Shown: positions 34,001 to 44,142 of the stretch, piece after piece | Numbering within the stretch: the first letter of the stretch is position 1 | Layout: each line of letters starts with the position of its first letter | Assembly: GCA_011316305.1 (NCBI GenBank) | Contig: SAUG01000049.1 | Span: forward strand, 1-64,000 | Direction: 5' to 3' | Length of the DNA: 64,000 nt | Source of the DNA: Rusavskia elegans | Lineage: Eukaryota > Ascomycota > Lecanoromycetes > Teloschistales > Teloschistaceae | The notes under the pieces: generated by a model | Told to the model about the DNA's origin: nothing | Seen by the model: only the letters and a program-made list of their open reading frames with translations | The model's database searches: none | Program-made: the position numbers and the translations under genes

Positions 34001-34551
34001 CACTGTTAGATTTTATCTTCATATATCCTTGGTACTTACACCCTGCAGCCACGAGCATGCCCGTTATCCAATAGCTCTTGCTTTGAGAAACCGCACTCAG
34101 CAATAACTTTCTCAACAGCGACCTTCAATTTCAAAGAATCAAAGCGTCCCTTGATGTTTCCATCCCATGTAAGCGGAAATAGACTCGACTTTTGACCAAA
34201 GACTGTCTTCATGAGCTCAACGTAAGAGGAGATGCATTCTTCGATATCCATCTCAAGTCGGCCAAGCATGATGGCAAGCAGTCTACATGATCAGTTGGTG
34301 GAGCTGCTGTAGGCAATAAGTACGTACCCTCCAGTACTCGTACCACCGATCAGGTCAAAAACCTCACATGGTTTCACTGGAGGTAATTTGATCAGGCTGC
34401 GTTCATGATTCAACAGCGTAAAGATGTTTTTCAGAACGTAGAGCGTCGAAAGTCCACGCACCCCTCCACCATCAAGAGATAAAAGGCAGAGGCCTGTAGT
34501 ATCGACGGGGTGCGATCCTTCACCGAGGGGAACGTCCTGCAATTGCTCCAT
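31086..34551 (-). CDS. NLR 3: patatin-NB-ARC-TPR STAND protein
   Basis: Six exons on the minus strand (34551-34328, 34282-34040, 33996-33417, 33322-33253, 33180-32961, 32907-31086), in frame, 1,052 aa. The 33416-33323 intron is the least certain. Patatin phospholipase domain: oxyanion loop DGGGVRG (27-33), nucleophile motif GGTSTGG (Ser72), dyad Asp in VDGALKANNP near residue 211. NB-ARC: GMGGQGKS (426-433), LLVLDNADD (Walker B), VVILTSRN, GSHPLALILAGAY. C-terminal TPR superhelix from about 870 to 1017, with units such as QANRQVKEAVSLLEQVVQIQ. All catalytic residues are intact, so the predicted output is lipid hydrolysis on activation. Introns of 43-53 nt are very short. Upstream DNA is an inverted-repeat element. 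Patatin-NB-ARC-TPR is a known fungal NLR type; its ligand is unknown. Confidence 0.9.
31311..31522 (-). repeat. Near-identical TPR coding repeats, 126-bp unit
   Basis: The stretch from 31311 recurs 126 bp later, from 31437. At least 80 consecutive bases are identical, and the first differences come near the end of the unit. One unit equals 42 residues, one TPR. A third, more diverged unit lies at about 31560-31640. The identity at DNA level, including synonymous sites, implies recent duplication or gene conversion. Confidence 0.85.
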
Positions 34552-34802
34552 TACCTATGCTAGTACTGCAATGAGAGGCCTGTCGTGTGAGACTTGTTGT
34601 ACGTGTCTGGTAGAATTGATGTTAGGCTCTACGTTTGCGTTCACATTAGGCTGACATACGCGGCTGAGTAGTACAAAAGGAGCCTTCTAACCGTGCCCCC
34701 CAACATGTCATCATAAACGCTGTGGCGCTGGGATACGCGAGAGACGATACCTCTTTCGGCATAGATATATGCATTGCTGCCCAAGTCATATCCCGCGGAT
34801 CC
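34552..34802. promoter_or_regulatory. Promoter region of the patatin NLR, bounded by a repeat element
   Basis: About 250 bp between the start codon at 34551 and the left end of the 673-bp inverted-repeat element. No TATA box is evident. The element may therefore lie within or next to the promoter. Confidence 0.35.
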
Positions 34803-35475
34803 TGATCCGCGCACTCCACAGTATCACTAAAGCACTCCATGGGGATCACTAAAACACTCCATAGTCAAACTTTACTATATAAGGTATAGCGTGCCCGAGC
34901 CGACCAATTAAACGTTCAAGATTTAAAGGGTCCACCTTACTTCTTAAATAACTTTATCGAGATCTTTCTTCTTCAACTACCAATTATAACCGTGTACCAT
35001 ATATTAATAATACAAGGTTTAAAGCCGAAACTCTCAGATCTTTCAGCTATATATCTATACTGTTAAACGTGAAAAAAGCCAGTGTGCGCGTATAGAATTG
35101 GGTGAGCAGTACCTCTTCTACGTCGTTTATCTCGATCGTGGAGAACCGTGAGATGTTTTGAGGTAGGGCTAGCCCTATTCTCCTTGCGTTTCTTTTACAT
35201 TCTCTATCGGCTTAAGTTCGGCAGTCTAGCTTAACAAAGCTAGACCGCCCGATATAGCCAATCATAATTGCAGTATGCATGTGGGGCAGACTTTAGCGTC
35301 AACAATTCAAAATGTGGTTTGAGATATACGAGATAGAGGGGGTAGCGGAATAGCAACTCGGCATTCCGATTGGTCAAATTCTATTTAATAAGCGTGGAGT
35401 TTCATAGTGATTCCCAGGGAGTATTTTAGTAATTTCTATAGAGTGCTTTAGTAATACTGTGGAGTGCGCGGATCA
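34803..35475. mobile_element. 673-bp inverted-repeat element (MITE-like) with subterminal repeats
   Basis: The ends match as inverted repeats. The left starts TGATCCGCGCACTCCACAGT and the right ends with its complement, with a similar ACTAAAGCACTC motif next to it on both sides. The motif ATCACTAAA(A/G)CACTCCAT is repeated twice at the left end, and diverged copies lie at the right end. The interior has no long open frame. It contains a perfect 8-bp hairpin GTCTAGCT..AGCTAGAC at about 35224-35245. No convincing target-site duplication was found, so class and exact borders are open. Confidence 0.65.
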
Positions 35476-37576
35476 TGACCCTATCCCGCCGGCGTCTCAT
35501 TGTCGACGCCAATCAAATCCTACTTGTCCACTTCTTCTTCCACCTCCTCATGAAAAGCTTTTCCATAGATTTTAGTAATGCGATATCTCCATGCATCGAG
35601 GCGAGAAACTGGCGAGCGCCATTGCTCGATCCATACGGCTCCTATATATTGGATATTTTTAAATATACTTGTTCAGATATTGAACTTGAAAATACAAACT
35701 TCTTAACTTTTGATAATAGCGTTGAAATTGTTTAATATATGGTTCTAATATAGTGGTAAAAGATTGGAATCTTCGAGGATTATTATAAAATTAGAGTTTG
35801 ACACTATATAACCGCCAGCGAGATGGTCAGAGTTGTGGGTATATGGTATCTGTCGCGCGATGGTATTGTCACTTTGGATTTACCCCAGATTAAATAAAAC
35901 TGGTCAGTAGAAAAAGGTCCAAGCTTCAACAACTATCGACTATAAGATTTTTTTGTTTTTTTAAATTTTTGAATAATTTTATAACCACAAGCCAGTAGTT
36001 ATTTAAATTCGAAATTCGAATTTAGATATATACCTTCTAGCGATAAAGGAAATTTTATTATAAAAATATTCTTTTTCGTCGTCTATAAAAAGATTTAAAA
36101 CTATCGAAAAAGAGATTTATTATTAGCTAGATATCTTGCAATAGATAATTTGATATCTATTGAATAATTCTCGTTTGTAGTTATGGAATTATATAAAAAA
36201 ATTCAAGAAATCTCGTAGTCGAAAGTTGTTAGAACTTGGATTTTTTTCTACTAATCAGATTTATTTAATCTGAAATAGTTTTTTGCCTCGCGCCTATAAC
36301 ATTTATAATTTAAAAGAAAATACGTATCTATTCGGTATATTTAAATACAAAATAGTATATCAGTATCTATTTTTACGAAATCGTTAGAGACTAGATCAAT
36401 ATTATAGAACTATCTAAAAAGTATTTATTAACGAAAAAATAATAGATATTAAATTATAATTAATATAAAAATAATTTAAATGATTTATTAAAATAATATA
36501 TAATTATTACTAATTAGTTAATTATAAACTATAAAAACGTTGAAATCGAAATTAAAATAAATAATAAAATTTTCTATTATTTAAAAAATCTATATATTAA
36601 AACTATTTAAATATATCAATTTTAATTATTTTATTTACTAAAATATCTAAATTAATATATTTCAAATTTTTATTTATTAAAAATACTAAAGATTTTTTAG
36701 AACTAAAATTATTTTATAAAATTATTTAAGAAATTTGATATTTTATAAAGTAAATTTACTCTATTAATATATTTATAAACGAAGATATAATAGAAGATTA
36801 ATTTAAATTAAAACAAATTTAAATTATTTTAATAATTAAAACGGTATATAGCGATAATTTATAAATTAAATACGATCTATAATAACGTCGGATTCGAAAT
36901 CTATATAGACAATAAAATCTACTATTTATTTAAAAGATTTATTAATTAAAACTATTAAATCAGTCTTGTTTTAAAATTGTTTTTTACTAAAATTACTAAA
37001 TCTATTTATTTTAAAAATTCAAATTTACTAAAACAATTAAAATAAAATATTTATAATATTTATTTTCTAAAATTTTTAAAATATTTTAATATTAATATCA
37101 AAACCGTTTTATATATTTCTATTTATTTAAACGTAATTAGAAAATCGATTTCGTATTAAATACTATCGTGATTCTAAAAATACGCCATTAATATTTATAA
37201 TATAGATTTTCGAAATAAAATAAAATTTGATTAGATAATCTATTATCTTTCTACCGTCGAATTTTAATATTTCTTTATCTATATTATATTACGCTATAAT
37301 ATCTATTCGTTTATCTATTGGCTATAAATTATTTTGGTATACGTTTGATATATCCGGCGGACTATCAAAATTCGCGCTGCAAGATATCTGACAATTCTGA
37401 CCAGGGCAAAGATCTCTGAATATTGATATTAAATTGAAATTAGTGTCAGTATAGCTGGTACTTGTATACTTAATTAATATAACTTGAGACGACCAATCGT
37501 AGCAGATGTCGCTGTCGAGCCTCCCCCCCCCCACAAGAGCTAAAGAGTTCTTTAATATGGTTAACGTCCCTGTCTC
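35476..37576. repeat. Extremely AT-rich, gene-free block with RIP-like composition
   Basis: From about 35740 to 37320 the sequence is almost only A and T, rich in TA and poor in CA/TG, with no open frame. This is what repeat-induced point mutation leaves behind in Pezizomycotina transposons. The borders with normal DNA are fairly sharp (near 35700 and 37320). The original element cannot be recognised. 35476-35735 has one short open frame without homology. Confidence 0.7.
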
Positions 37577-37783
37577 CCGGTGCCAGAAAAGTTGGCACAG
37601 CACGCTTGATTTGTGTGGGTATAAGTCTGCAAATATTGGCTTTGTGAAGATATTTTCAGTAACAAGACTGTGACCCTCAAAAAGACAAACAAATATGTCT
37701 GCGATTGCTTTCTTGTCAAAGCGCTGGCTGTTGTTCTATGCGAGTATTCACTTATTTTGCTGTGCCAACTTTTCTAGCACCGG
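37577..37783. repeat. 207-bp foldback: 26-bp inverted arms around a 155-bp loop
   Basis: The arm 37577-37602 (CCGGTGCCAGAAAAGTTGGC and six more bases) is the reverse complement of 37758-37783 with one mismatch. The loop has no gene. It could be a tiny non-autonomous element or a transcription-related hairpin. It lies at the edge of the AT-rich block. Confidence 0.6.
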
Positions 37784-38299
37784 CGAGTCTGTTTGCCAAT
37801 CCTACCACTCCACATCTGGAGCAGGCCAAAACCATCACAGGCCGCGCCCTTTAACTCAGCAGACACTTACGTTCTATCTCAAATTTACTAGTCTTCAATC
37901 AACGTCATCCAACCATAGCCAGTGGGAAGATCAATCTTGCTATGCGAGTGCTGAGCGCTAGGATTCAGCACCTAGAGCTTGAGTTGGCCAGAAGGTTTCA
38001 GGCTTCGGTCTCACCTCCTTTGTGCTATGTCACCGATCCAAATCAGAATCGAAATTGGTCAATTGAAATCGGTCTATTCTTGGCATTATCAACGTACACG
38101 CATAACGCCCAATTGAAGATCTCCATAACGTCACAGGCATAGCGTCCTCGCTTTCCCACAGCCTTCGCATACAGCCACCACAAAAGCCCCCCTCTCCTTT
38201 CGACTCACCACCCAAGGAACCCAGAAGCGTCATGTACGGCTTCCACCCCCCACGCGACTCCACACCCTTAGCATCCACGCCAGCCCTTCCTCCTAGCGC
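37784..38299. other. Intergenic, no supported gene
   Basis: An 88-codon frame begins at 37695 inside the foldback and runs to 37961, without a domain. The rest is the 3' flank of the HET-like gene. Confidence 0.4.
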
Positions 38300-40826
38300 T
38301 CATACAAACGACGCATCTCTCCGGCCAGATTCGTGAAACTCGAATTCTGTCGGATCGTCGATCTCCTCTCTTTTATCATCTCTTTTCAGTCCTAGCCGTA
38401 CACGTGCCATGGTGTCCATACGATCTTTGACCCTCGTTTCCATCCTCAGCACCGTCTCTCGATACAACGTGCCGCTGGTCCAATCCTGCGAGCAAAGTAG
38501 AGCTCGTTGCATACCCCCTTCAGCGCCGCATATGAGAACCGCCACTGGCGGCCTCACGGCCTCGAACAGGGTAACAGTCATCGTGTATGTATCAATCAAT
38601 GTAAAGATCTTTTTGTCCAGGTGGTTGGTGGTAGTCTTGGCCTTCTCCACGAGTTCCTTAGTTGTTTCGTGGCTTTGCACCGGATCAAGACCGGAGAACA
38701 TGTTTTCGCTTTTCATGATTCTTTCAGCGACTTCAGGGGTGTCCTCTTTGAGGAAATCTCTTTTCATGCCTTGCCGGTCAAGATCATGGTGCGAGAGTGG
38801 ACTGCTTGCTGTACTCCATTGCAGTCGGCCTTCGAGAGAACCAAAGATAAGGAGCTCTAATTCGTGTATATCAAGGTAACCTTCCATGCCGAAGAAAAAC
38901 GGTTGCGAATAGTGAACCTTGGTTTGATATATTAGCCGGGTCAGGTTAGGGGACGCGAAAACGACAACGCCCGAGAGGACAAGCAAGCCGGCGCCTAGGC
39001 CAATGAGAGCATTGACCTTTACCGCCGCGCCAATGATGACCCCCAGCAACGCAACTATGAAAAGGGCAGGCACAGTACGGAGTACCCATCGTGCCAGCCT
39101 ATGACGTGTTGACTCTTGACCTAACGTGAGTACCGGGACGAATTTATCCCAACGAATAGCGGCACCGCGGGCACCGTCGAGGATCACTGTGTCGTTGTCA
39201 CCTATTCCGCAGATCTGTGTCTTGGGATAAATGTCCCAGAGCATGACATCCCAGGCATCGTCTAGCGACCACCACTCCTCGTCCAAGCTTTTCGGAAGCA
39301 AACAAATCATCCTTTCCATTAGCAGGTTGCTGTCGTTAGCAAGGGAAAGACGTGCAAACGCCTGGAAGGCAGTGTCCGTGATGACGACACTAGGCCTCTG
39401 GCGCAAAAGACCCATCAAGGCGTATGACTTGTCGCCTTCCTTGTATTTCTTGTGCTCGCGTTTATTGAGACATCGCAAGGCTACAGTGACAAGCTCAAGG
39501 GGACTAAGAACAAGAGAGTTCTCGTAGTGGTCGAGCAATTGCCCGGATAGGGGGGTGTCGCTCCAAGTCTCCGACCACAATTCCCTCCTGGGGGTTTCCC
39601 GCGGCTCATCGAGAGGTTCTTCCGGCGACTTCTTGCTGTTGTGCTTGTAAATAGAAATGTCTTGATTTCCAGTGTAGAGTAACAGCTCAGGCATCGTCCA
39701 GACACGGTCTCCCCATTCTTGAAGAGCGGTGCCGTATACCTTATCATCAAAAGGATCTTCTGCGACAACAACAGCCACTGCTTTTGCTCGTCGTACGATA
39801 TCTGATATAGTCCAGATGTTCCGCTCCTTCTCCAGTCTTTTCTTCTCTTCTACTCGTCTGGTAACTGATTCGGTCCAGGGGGTCCCCTCCTTCTTCAGTC
39901 TTTCCTTCTCTTCCTTCTCCTCCTCTCTATTAAACAGGCAGCTCTTCGATACCCAGTAAGCGCTGGCTCCAGCTTTCTTTGCGGCATGTTTTCCAACCTT
40001 GGTGAGAAACTCATTGTCGAAGCCGCGATAGACGGAGCTTTGAGATTGATGGACTCCGAAAAAGGAAACAAACACATAGTCTGTGGGCGTCGCATCTCCA
40101 TGGGCTTGTCTCCAATTAGATACGCTAGACCACTTGATTTTTTCGTGGTTCTCAAAGTCAATAAAGCAGAGATATGTTGGTTCGACTACTCGCGGTATCT
40201 CCACCGCAGTATTTGTTCTCCCGTGTTTGTTCTCCGTCTTGTTTCGAGCGTCGAGTGGATACCTCCAGTCTTTGTAGAGGAAAGCGTCATATCTTCCAAA
40301 ATTTGAAGGCTCGGGGGCTACTTGGATAGGGAGACTAGACTGAGAGTCTTGTGTCAGCGCGTTTTTCAATCACAAAAGCAAGGATCGAACCTACGACCAC
40401 GGCGATTGCAAGACAAGCTGGAATCCATCTCATAGCTGCTGAATGGTAGTCTGTCGTGACTGAACCTTCTGAATCGTAATTAAGACTCAAGGCCCAAGTA
40501 GAAAGTCGGATCATCCATGGACTTCCATTTCTGAGGCCGGTTCGATACCAGAGTGCGCCAGACTTGGAAGCTATGACTCCATCAGAGCTTTGTACAACTA
40601 GATTGCGAAGCCTCCCATTGTAAGGACTTAGGAACTTCTCGTTCCTATCGTTGCCTTGGAAGGGCCGCCTTAGGAAATCTCGGTGACGGAACAAGCGGTC
40701 CCTATAGGGAGTTTCGGCTTGTTTGCTGGAGTTTTGGGTTTGCTTGGAAGTTTGGCCAGATGGCAAGTCGGAGCTTTGCCGAAGGTCGTTCATTGAGATA
40801 GATTCGAGCGATTGATAGGCCTGCAT
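38300..40826 (-). CDS. HET-like fungal membrane protein, 823 aa
   Basis: Exons 40826-40395 and 40339-38300 are joined through a 55-nt GTAGGT..CTCAG intron with a CGCTGACA branch. The start MQAYQSLESIS at 40826 was chosen over an upstream hydrophobic frame. A hydrophobic helix near residue 135 (WIPACLAIAVV) precedes the core. Core: PTYLCFIDFENHEKIKW, then DYVFVSFFGVHQSQS, then KKAGASAYWVSKSC, then a charged coil, then DIVRRAKAVAVVVAEDPF, then EWGDRVWTMPELLLYTGNQD. These match a HET-related group of fungal proteins in which the usual WIDALCINQ motif is replaced. Two adjacent membrane helices (PALFIVALLGVIIGAAVKV, then GLGAGLLVLSGVVVFAS) precede a 200-residue C-terminal domain. HET proteins act in heterokaryon incompatibility cell death; this divergent group has no assigned function. 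Confidence 0.75.
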
Positions 40827-41044
40827 AATGACTACTGGCAAACGACAGAGGGAATAAGAGCTGGTGAGCAGGTAAATTAGCAAGTAAAAATCTAGGGTGT
40901 CCCTCTCCGCTAGACGCGATGTGGCTACAAAAAATCGACACCAGGGGAACCACTTGATCTTGGTTGTATTTAGGGTCCGGGTTGGGCCTCTGGACTGCTA
41001 TCTGGCTCGAGGTAGATTGGGGGAGGGCTTGATGCGCTGGACCG

Positions 41045-41278
41045 CTATTTCTCGGTAGGATCGTAGTCGTCGTAGGCGTCCGCGAGGTCCTCTGGAGCTT
41101 TCTTCCTAGAGCCTGATTTTCGAGTCTTCTGGACGCTCCCAGAATGACTCGATTGCTCGGGCTGCCCCTCAGTCGGGTCGTAATCGCCGTAGGCGTCGTT
41201 GGATGGCCCCTTTACGGGTTTCTTGGTGGAGCTCTTTTGGCTACTTTTGTGGTCCGACTTAGATGAGTTGTTGTTCAT
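41045..41278 (-). CDS. Small protein with a twice-repeated DAYxDYDPTE motif, 77 aa
   Basis: Single exon, ATG at 41278 (MNNNSSKSDHKSSQKSSTKK). It is Ser/Lys/Asn-rich and disordered. It carries DAYGDYDPTEG and, at the very end, DAYDDYDPTEK, separated by about 29 residues that are again Ser/Lys-rich. No signal peptide or membrane helix. It lies 218 bp upstream of the HET-like membrane gene on the same strand, with no recognisable gene between them. A perfect 10-residue repeat with one change in such a short protein argues that the frame is really translated and that the motif binds something. The motif is not one I know. Confidence 0.5.
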   Translation of the reverse strand: MNNNSSKSDHKSSQKSSTKKPVKGPSNDAYGDYDPTEGQPEQSSHSGSVQKTRKSGSRKKAPEDLADAYDDYDPTEK

Positions 41279-41293
41279 TCTAAACTCAGGCAA

Positions 41294-41660
41294 CTGGAAT
41301 CTCGGGTGTCGAAGGTGCTAATTCCTAAAGAACTCGTTATTTGCGTTTAGTAGATCTTCAGTTGGATGAGATGCTCGAATAAACATTCAACTCAAAGACG
41401 GTCTAGAAAACTTACTTGAATTCCGTGCAAGGGGTTGAATCAACTCTCTTTCTAATACTTGGCGGCTGGTGAAAGTCAGATTTCAGTCACGTAATTCCTC
41501 GATTGTCCCTGTGTTGGATTTCTCGAATGTGGAGGTGAGAACGAGATTGATCCGTCACGGAGGCTCAAGTGAGGGGCTGCCAGCCATTGTTGCACAAGCG
41601 GTTAATTGAGAACTTTCTGGCCAATCCGAATTTCTAGATATGAACAGGCAACTTGGTTCG
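41294..41660. other. Intergenic between the small repeat protein and the tandem array
   Basis: No gene seen. Probably the promoter of the small gene. Confidence 0.4.
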
Positions 41661-42290
41661 TTGAGTACCGTGCATAAGTGAACGCCCGACTTTGGTGAGC
41701 CAATACATAGCAGGCGCATAATGAATCTGTTGAGTACTGTGCATGAGTGAACGCCCGACTTTAGTGAGCCAAATACACAGCAGGCGCATAATGAATCTGT
41801 TGAGTACTGTGCATTACCCCAGGGGAAATAAAGAGTCATAAAACGGAAGCTAATCTTGGGACCCTTCTAAAATTTCGGACTATTATTTTAATAATCAACC
41901 CTACTGTACTCAATAACCACCGGTCGGAACCGTTTAAAATTTATATAATAGAGTAACTATAGTATATAGACTCTAGCTAGTAGGACCGTAGGCGCCCCTT
42001 ACAGCAGGTTTACTACGACCTCTTCAAGACGAACGATAAGACCTATAGAGTTCCTGTAAGCTTATATATATCGAGTATATACGTCTATAAGTCTGTTACG
42101 AGCTTTATAAGATCTAATATCTAGGGTCGTTGAGTAATACTCCTGTAAACTTTTAACGTTGGAGGGACCGAAATTTAGAAGGGTCCCCAGATTAGCTTCC
42201 GTTTTATCACTCTTTATTTCCCCTGGGGTAGTGAACGCCCGACGTTAGTAGCATAAGTGAACGCCCGACTTTAGTGAGCCAAATGCACAT
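41661..42290. repeat. 70-bp tandem repeat array, about three units, split by a MITE
   Basis: Units begin at 41661, 41730 and 41800. Each starts TTGAGTAC(C/T)GTGCAT and contains AGTGAACGCCCGACTTT and GCAGGCGCATAATGAATCTG. The third unit is interrupted after GTGCAT by the element at 41817-42228 and resumes after it with GTGAACGCCCGAC. A partial further copy of AAGTGAACGCCCGACTTTAG follows near 42255. No coding potential. Confidence 0.8.
41817..42228. mobile_element. 412-bp MITE with about 60-bp terminal inverted repeats and TA target duplication
   Basis: Left end 41817-41878 starts CCCCAGGGGAAATAAAGAGT. The right end 42168-42228 is its reverse complement with two mismatches and one indel. TA flanks both ends (41815-41816, 42229-42230), as expected of Tc1/mariner-class transposition. 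The 290-bp interior is AT-rich and has no open frame, so this is a non-autonomous element. It sits inside the 70-bp tandem array, so it is younger than the array. Confidence 0.88.
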
Positions 42291-42412
42291 GTTCCGATCT
42301 TGTTACTTAATGGAGGTATTACCGATCTGGCTGAAACTTTTGGGCCGCCCAATCTGAACACTATCTAGTCCGAGGAAGAACTTGTGATAACTTTACCTAG
42401 GCTTTCGTCATC

Positions 42413-44142
42413 ATGGCTTCATTTGTCTACGACACCAACAGGCAGGTCATGATTGATTTCTGGAAAAACCCCCCACCCCATATCGCAGATGGTGCGGAGA
42501 AGTGCATTGTGAAGATTATTGAATGGCCGTCTGGGAAGTAGAAACCAAGAAGAAAATGAACGACTGTATAGGCTAATCGATATCATATAGCCCAGCCACC
42601 TATAGAGCTGAGCGTCAAGAAATTACTGGAAAGACCAGCCAGACAACTGAGAGTGGTGTATTTTGTGATGCTTCAGTCTCTGATAGTCACCAAAAATTTA
42701 ACATATCTAACTAGGTTTGCTCCACTGGACATCCATAATTCAGGAAAGCCGGAGCGTTCATATGGCCTGCAAGCCTTGTACAAGCATTTCCATGTTCCTA
42801 TCGAGTTCATCCTTGAGCGAACGCAGACGGTCACTCATTCTTTTGGCTCCTTCCTGGATCATGGAAAATCTTATGGTTGTTGAGGATTACCTTTGTAAAA
42901 CCTCAAGGCTCACTGTCGCGTAGTCTGCTGGGCTCATTCTCTATGCAAAAACATCGAGCTTCATTACGATGAGAACCAACGTCCTTCGATTCGAGATCCG
43001 AGGGGTACGCGACAAAAAAATGGTGACTGGACATGGCTGCGCTCTGGGTACTTTTTGCGCTGGAACCAGCCATTTACCAGTAATCCTGACAATTCCGATG
43101 TGACTCTACTGATCTTTAGCCCTACGGTCAGCTTGAGATCACACATAGAGGAGCTTACCTTGCGTCCTGACTGGATACAAGGCGTACTGGATCCCTTCAG
43201 TCTGCTGGTGATCGTCGCTGAGAATATCTTCCTGGAGACAAGCATGACAATCAACAAAGTCTTGAAGGTGCTGAGCTTTATGGAAAATGTGCGATGATTC
43301 AAGGATCTAGATTGGTCAGAAAGTTGACGAATCCGATAGGAAGTACTCCTAGCAGCGAATGGAGAGTTCAAAGAGCAGGAATTTGATTTCGTCGGTTTAC
43401 ACAACATATCCAAGCATGTCATTTATCTCAAAGAAGGCAGCGAGGCTGCAATTGCCCTGGTCAAACATCTGTGCGAAGGCCACCAGAAGATTTTGTCAAG
43501 ATTTTCGAACCCAGTCGTACCACAAAGGCTAGAGTTGATGAACTCGGTCCAGGAGTTGCTCTTACATAAGGTAACCCTTCTTGAAGGTCTCGTGCTGAGA
43601 GTCGCCGGTATGGAGAATTTGGCCCAAAATCTGATAAACCTGGTATGGAAAATTTGACGAGCTCCTACCTATTTTCCCCCAAAGTTGATCTCGAGTAAGG
43701 CCTTTAATACCGTAAACCAAAGAGATAGCCACTCCTTGAAGAGGGACAGTCAGGCGATGAAGGTCATTGCTGTGATGACAATGCTCTTTCTACCCACCAC
43801 TGCTGTGGCGGTCAGGGACCACGGTCTGCGTTCGCGGCGTGTTCAAAGAAAGCTAACGCCTGATAGACAATCTTCGGGTCCGCGTTCTTTAATTTCGACA
43901 CAGCTACTCGCGCCTTAGTCATTGCCAAAAACTTCGGCGTCTTCTGGATCATCACTTTGCCGCTAAGCGCCGCCGTCGTGGCTTCATCGAGTTTCTGGCC
44001 TTCCGTGAAAGCAAAATTGCGAGATCAAAAGCGATTGGTAGACGGGGCGTATGATTTTCTGGTTTTCGGAGTACCTACCGCCATCTCGAAGATAATCACG
44101 GCTTGTAGGAACTTGGTGCAGCAAGTAACTTCGAGACCATGA
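42413..44142 (+). CDS. CorA-like fungal membrane protein, multi-exon, first junction unresolved
   Basis: Probable exons: 42413-42537, 42591-42875, 42924-43288, 43340-43642, 43700-43810, 43867-44142. Exons 2 to 6 join in frame. Motifs of the fungal CorA-like family: FAPLDIHNSGKPERSYGLQA, QTVTHSFGSFLD, SLCKNIELHYDENQ, DWTWLRSGYFLRWNQ. A helical stalk follows (VTLLEGLVLRVAGMENLAQN), then DSQAMKVIAVMTMLFLPTTA and a second membrane helix FGVFWIITLPLSAAVVAS. The pair of C-terminal helices and stalk resemble CorA magnesium channels, but the GMN signature is absent, so ion transport is doubtful. The family often sits near NLR and HET genes. Exon 1 (MASFVYDTNRQVMIDFWKN) and exon 2 are out of phase by one base at the only good donor, so either splicing differs or a frameshift exists. 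Confidence 0.75.

Noticed and set aside
37695..37961. 88-codon plus-strand frame beginning with a hydrophobic stretch
   Set aside because: Begins inside the foldback loop, crosses one arm and has no homology.
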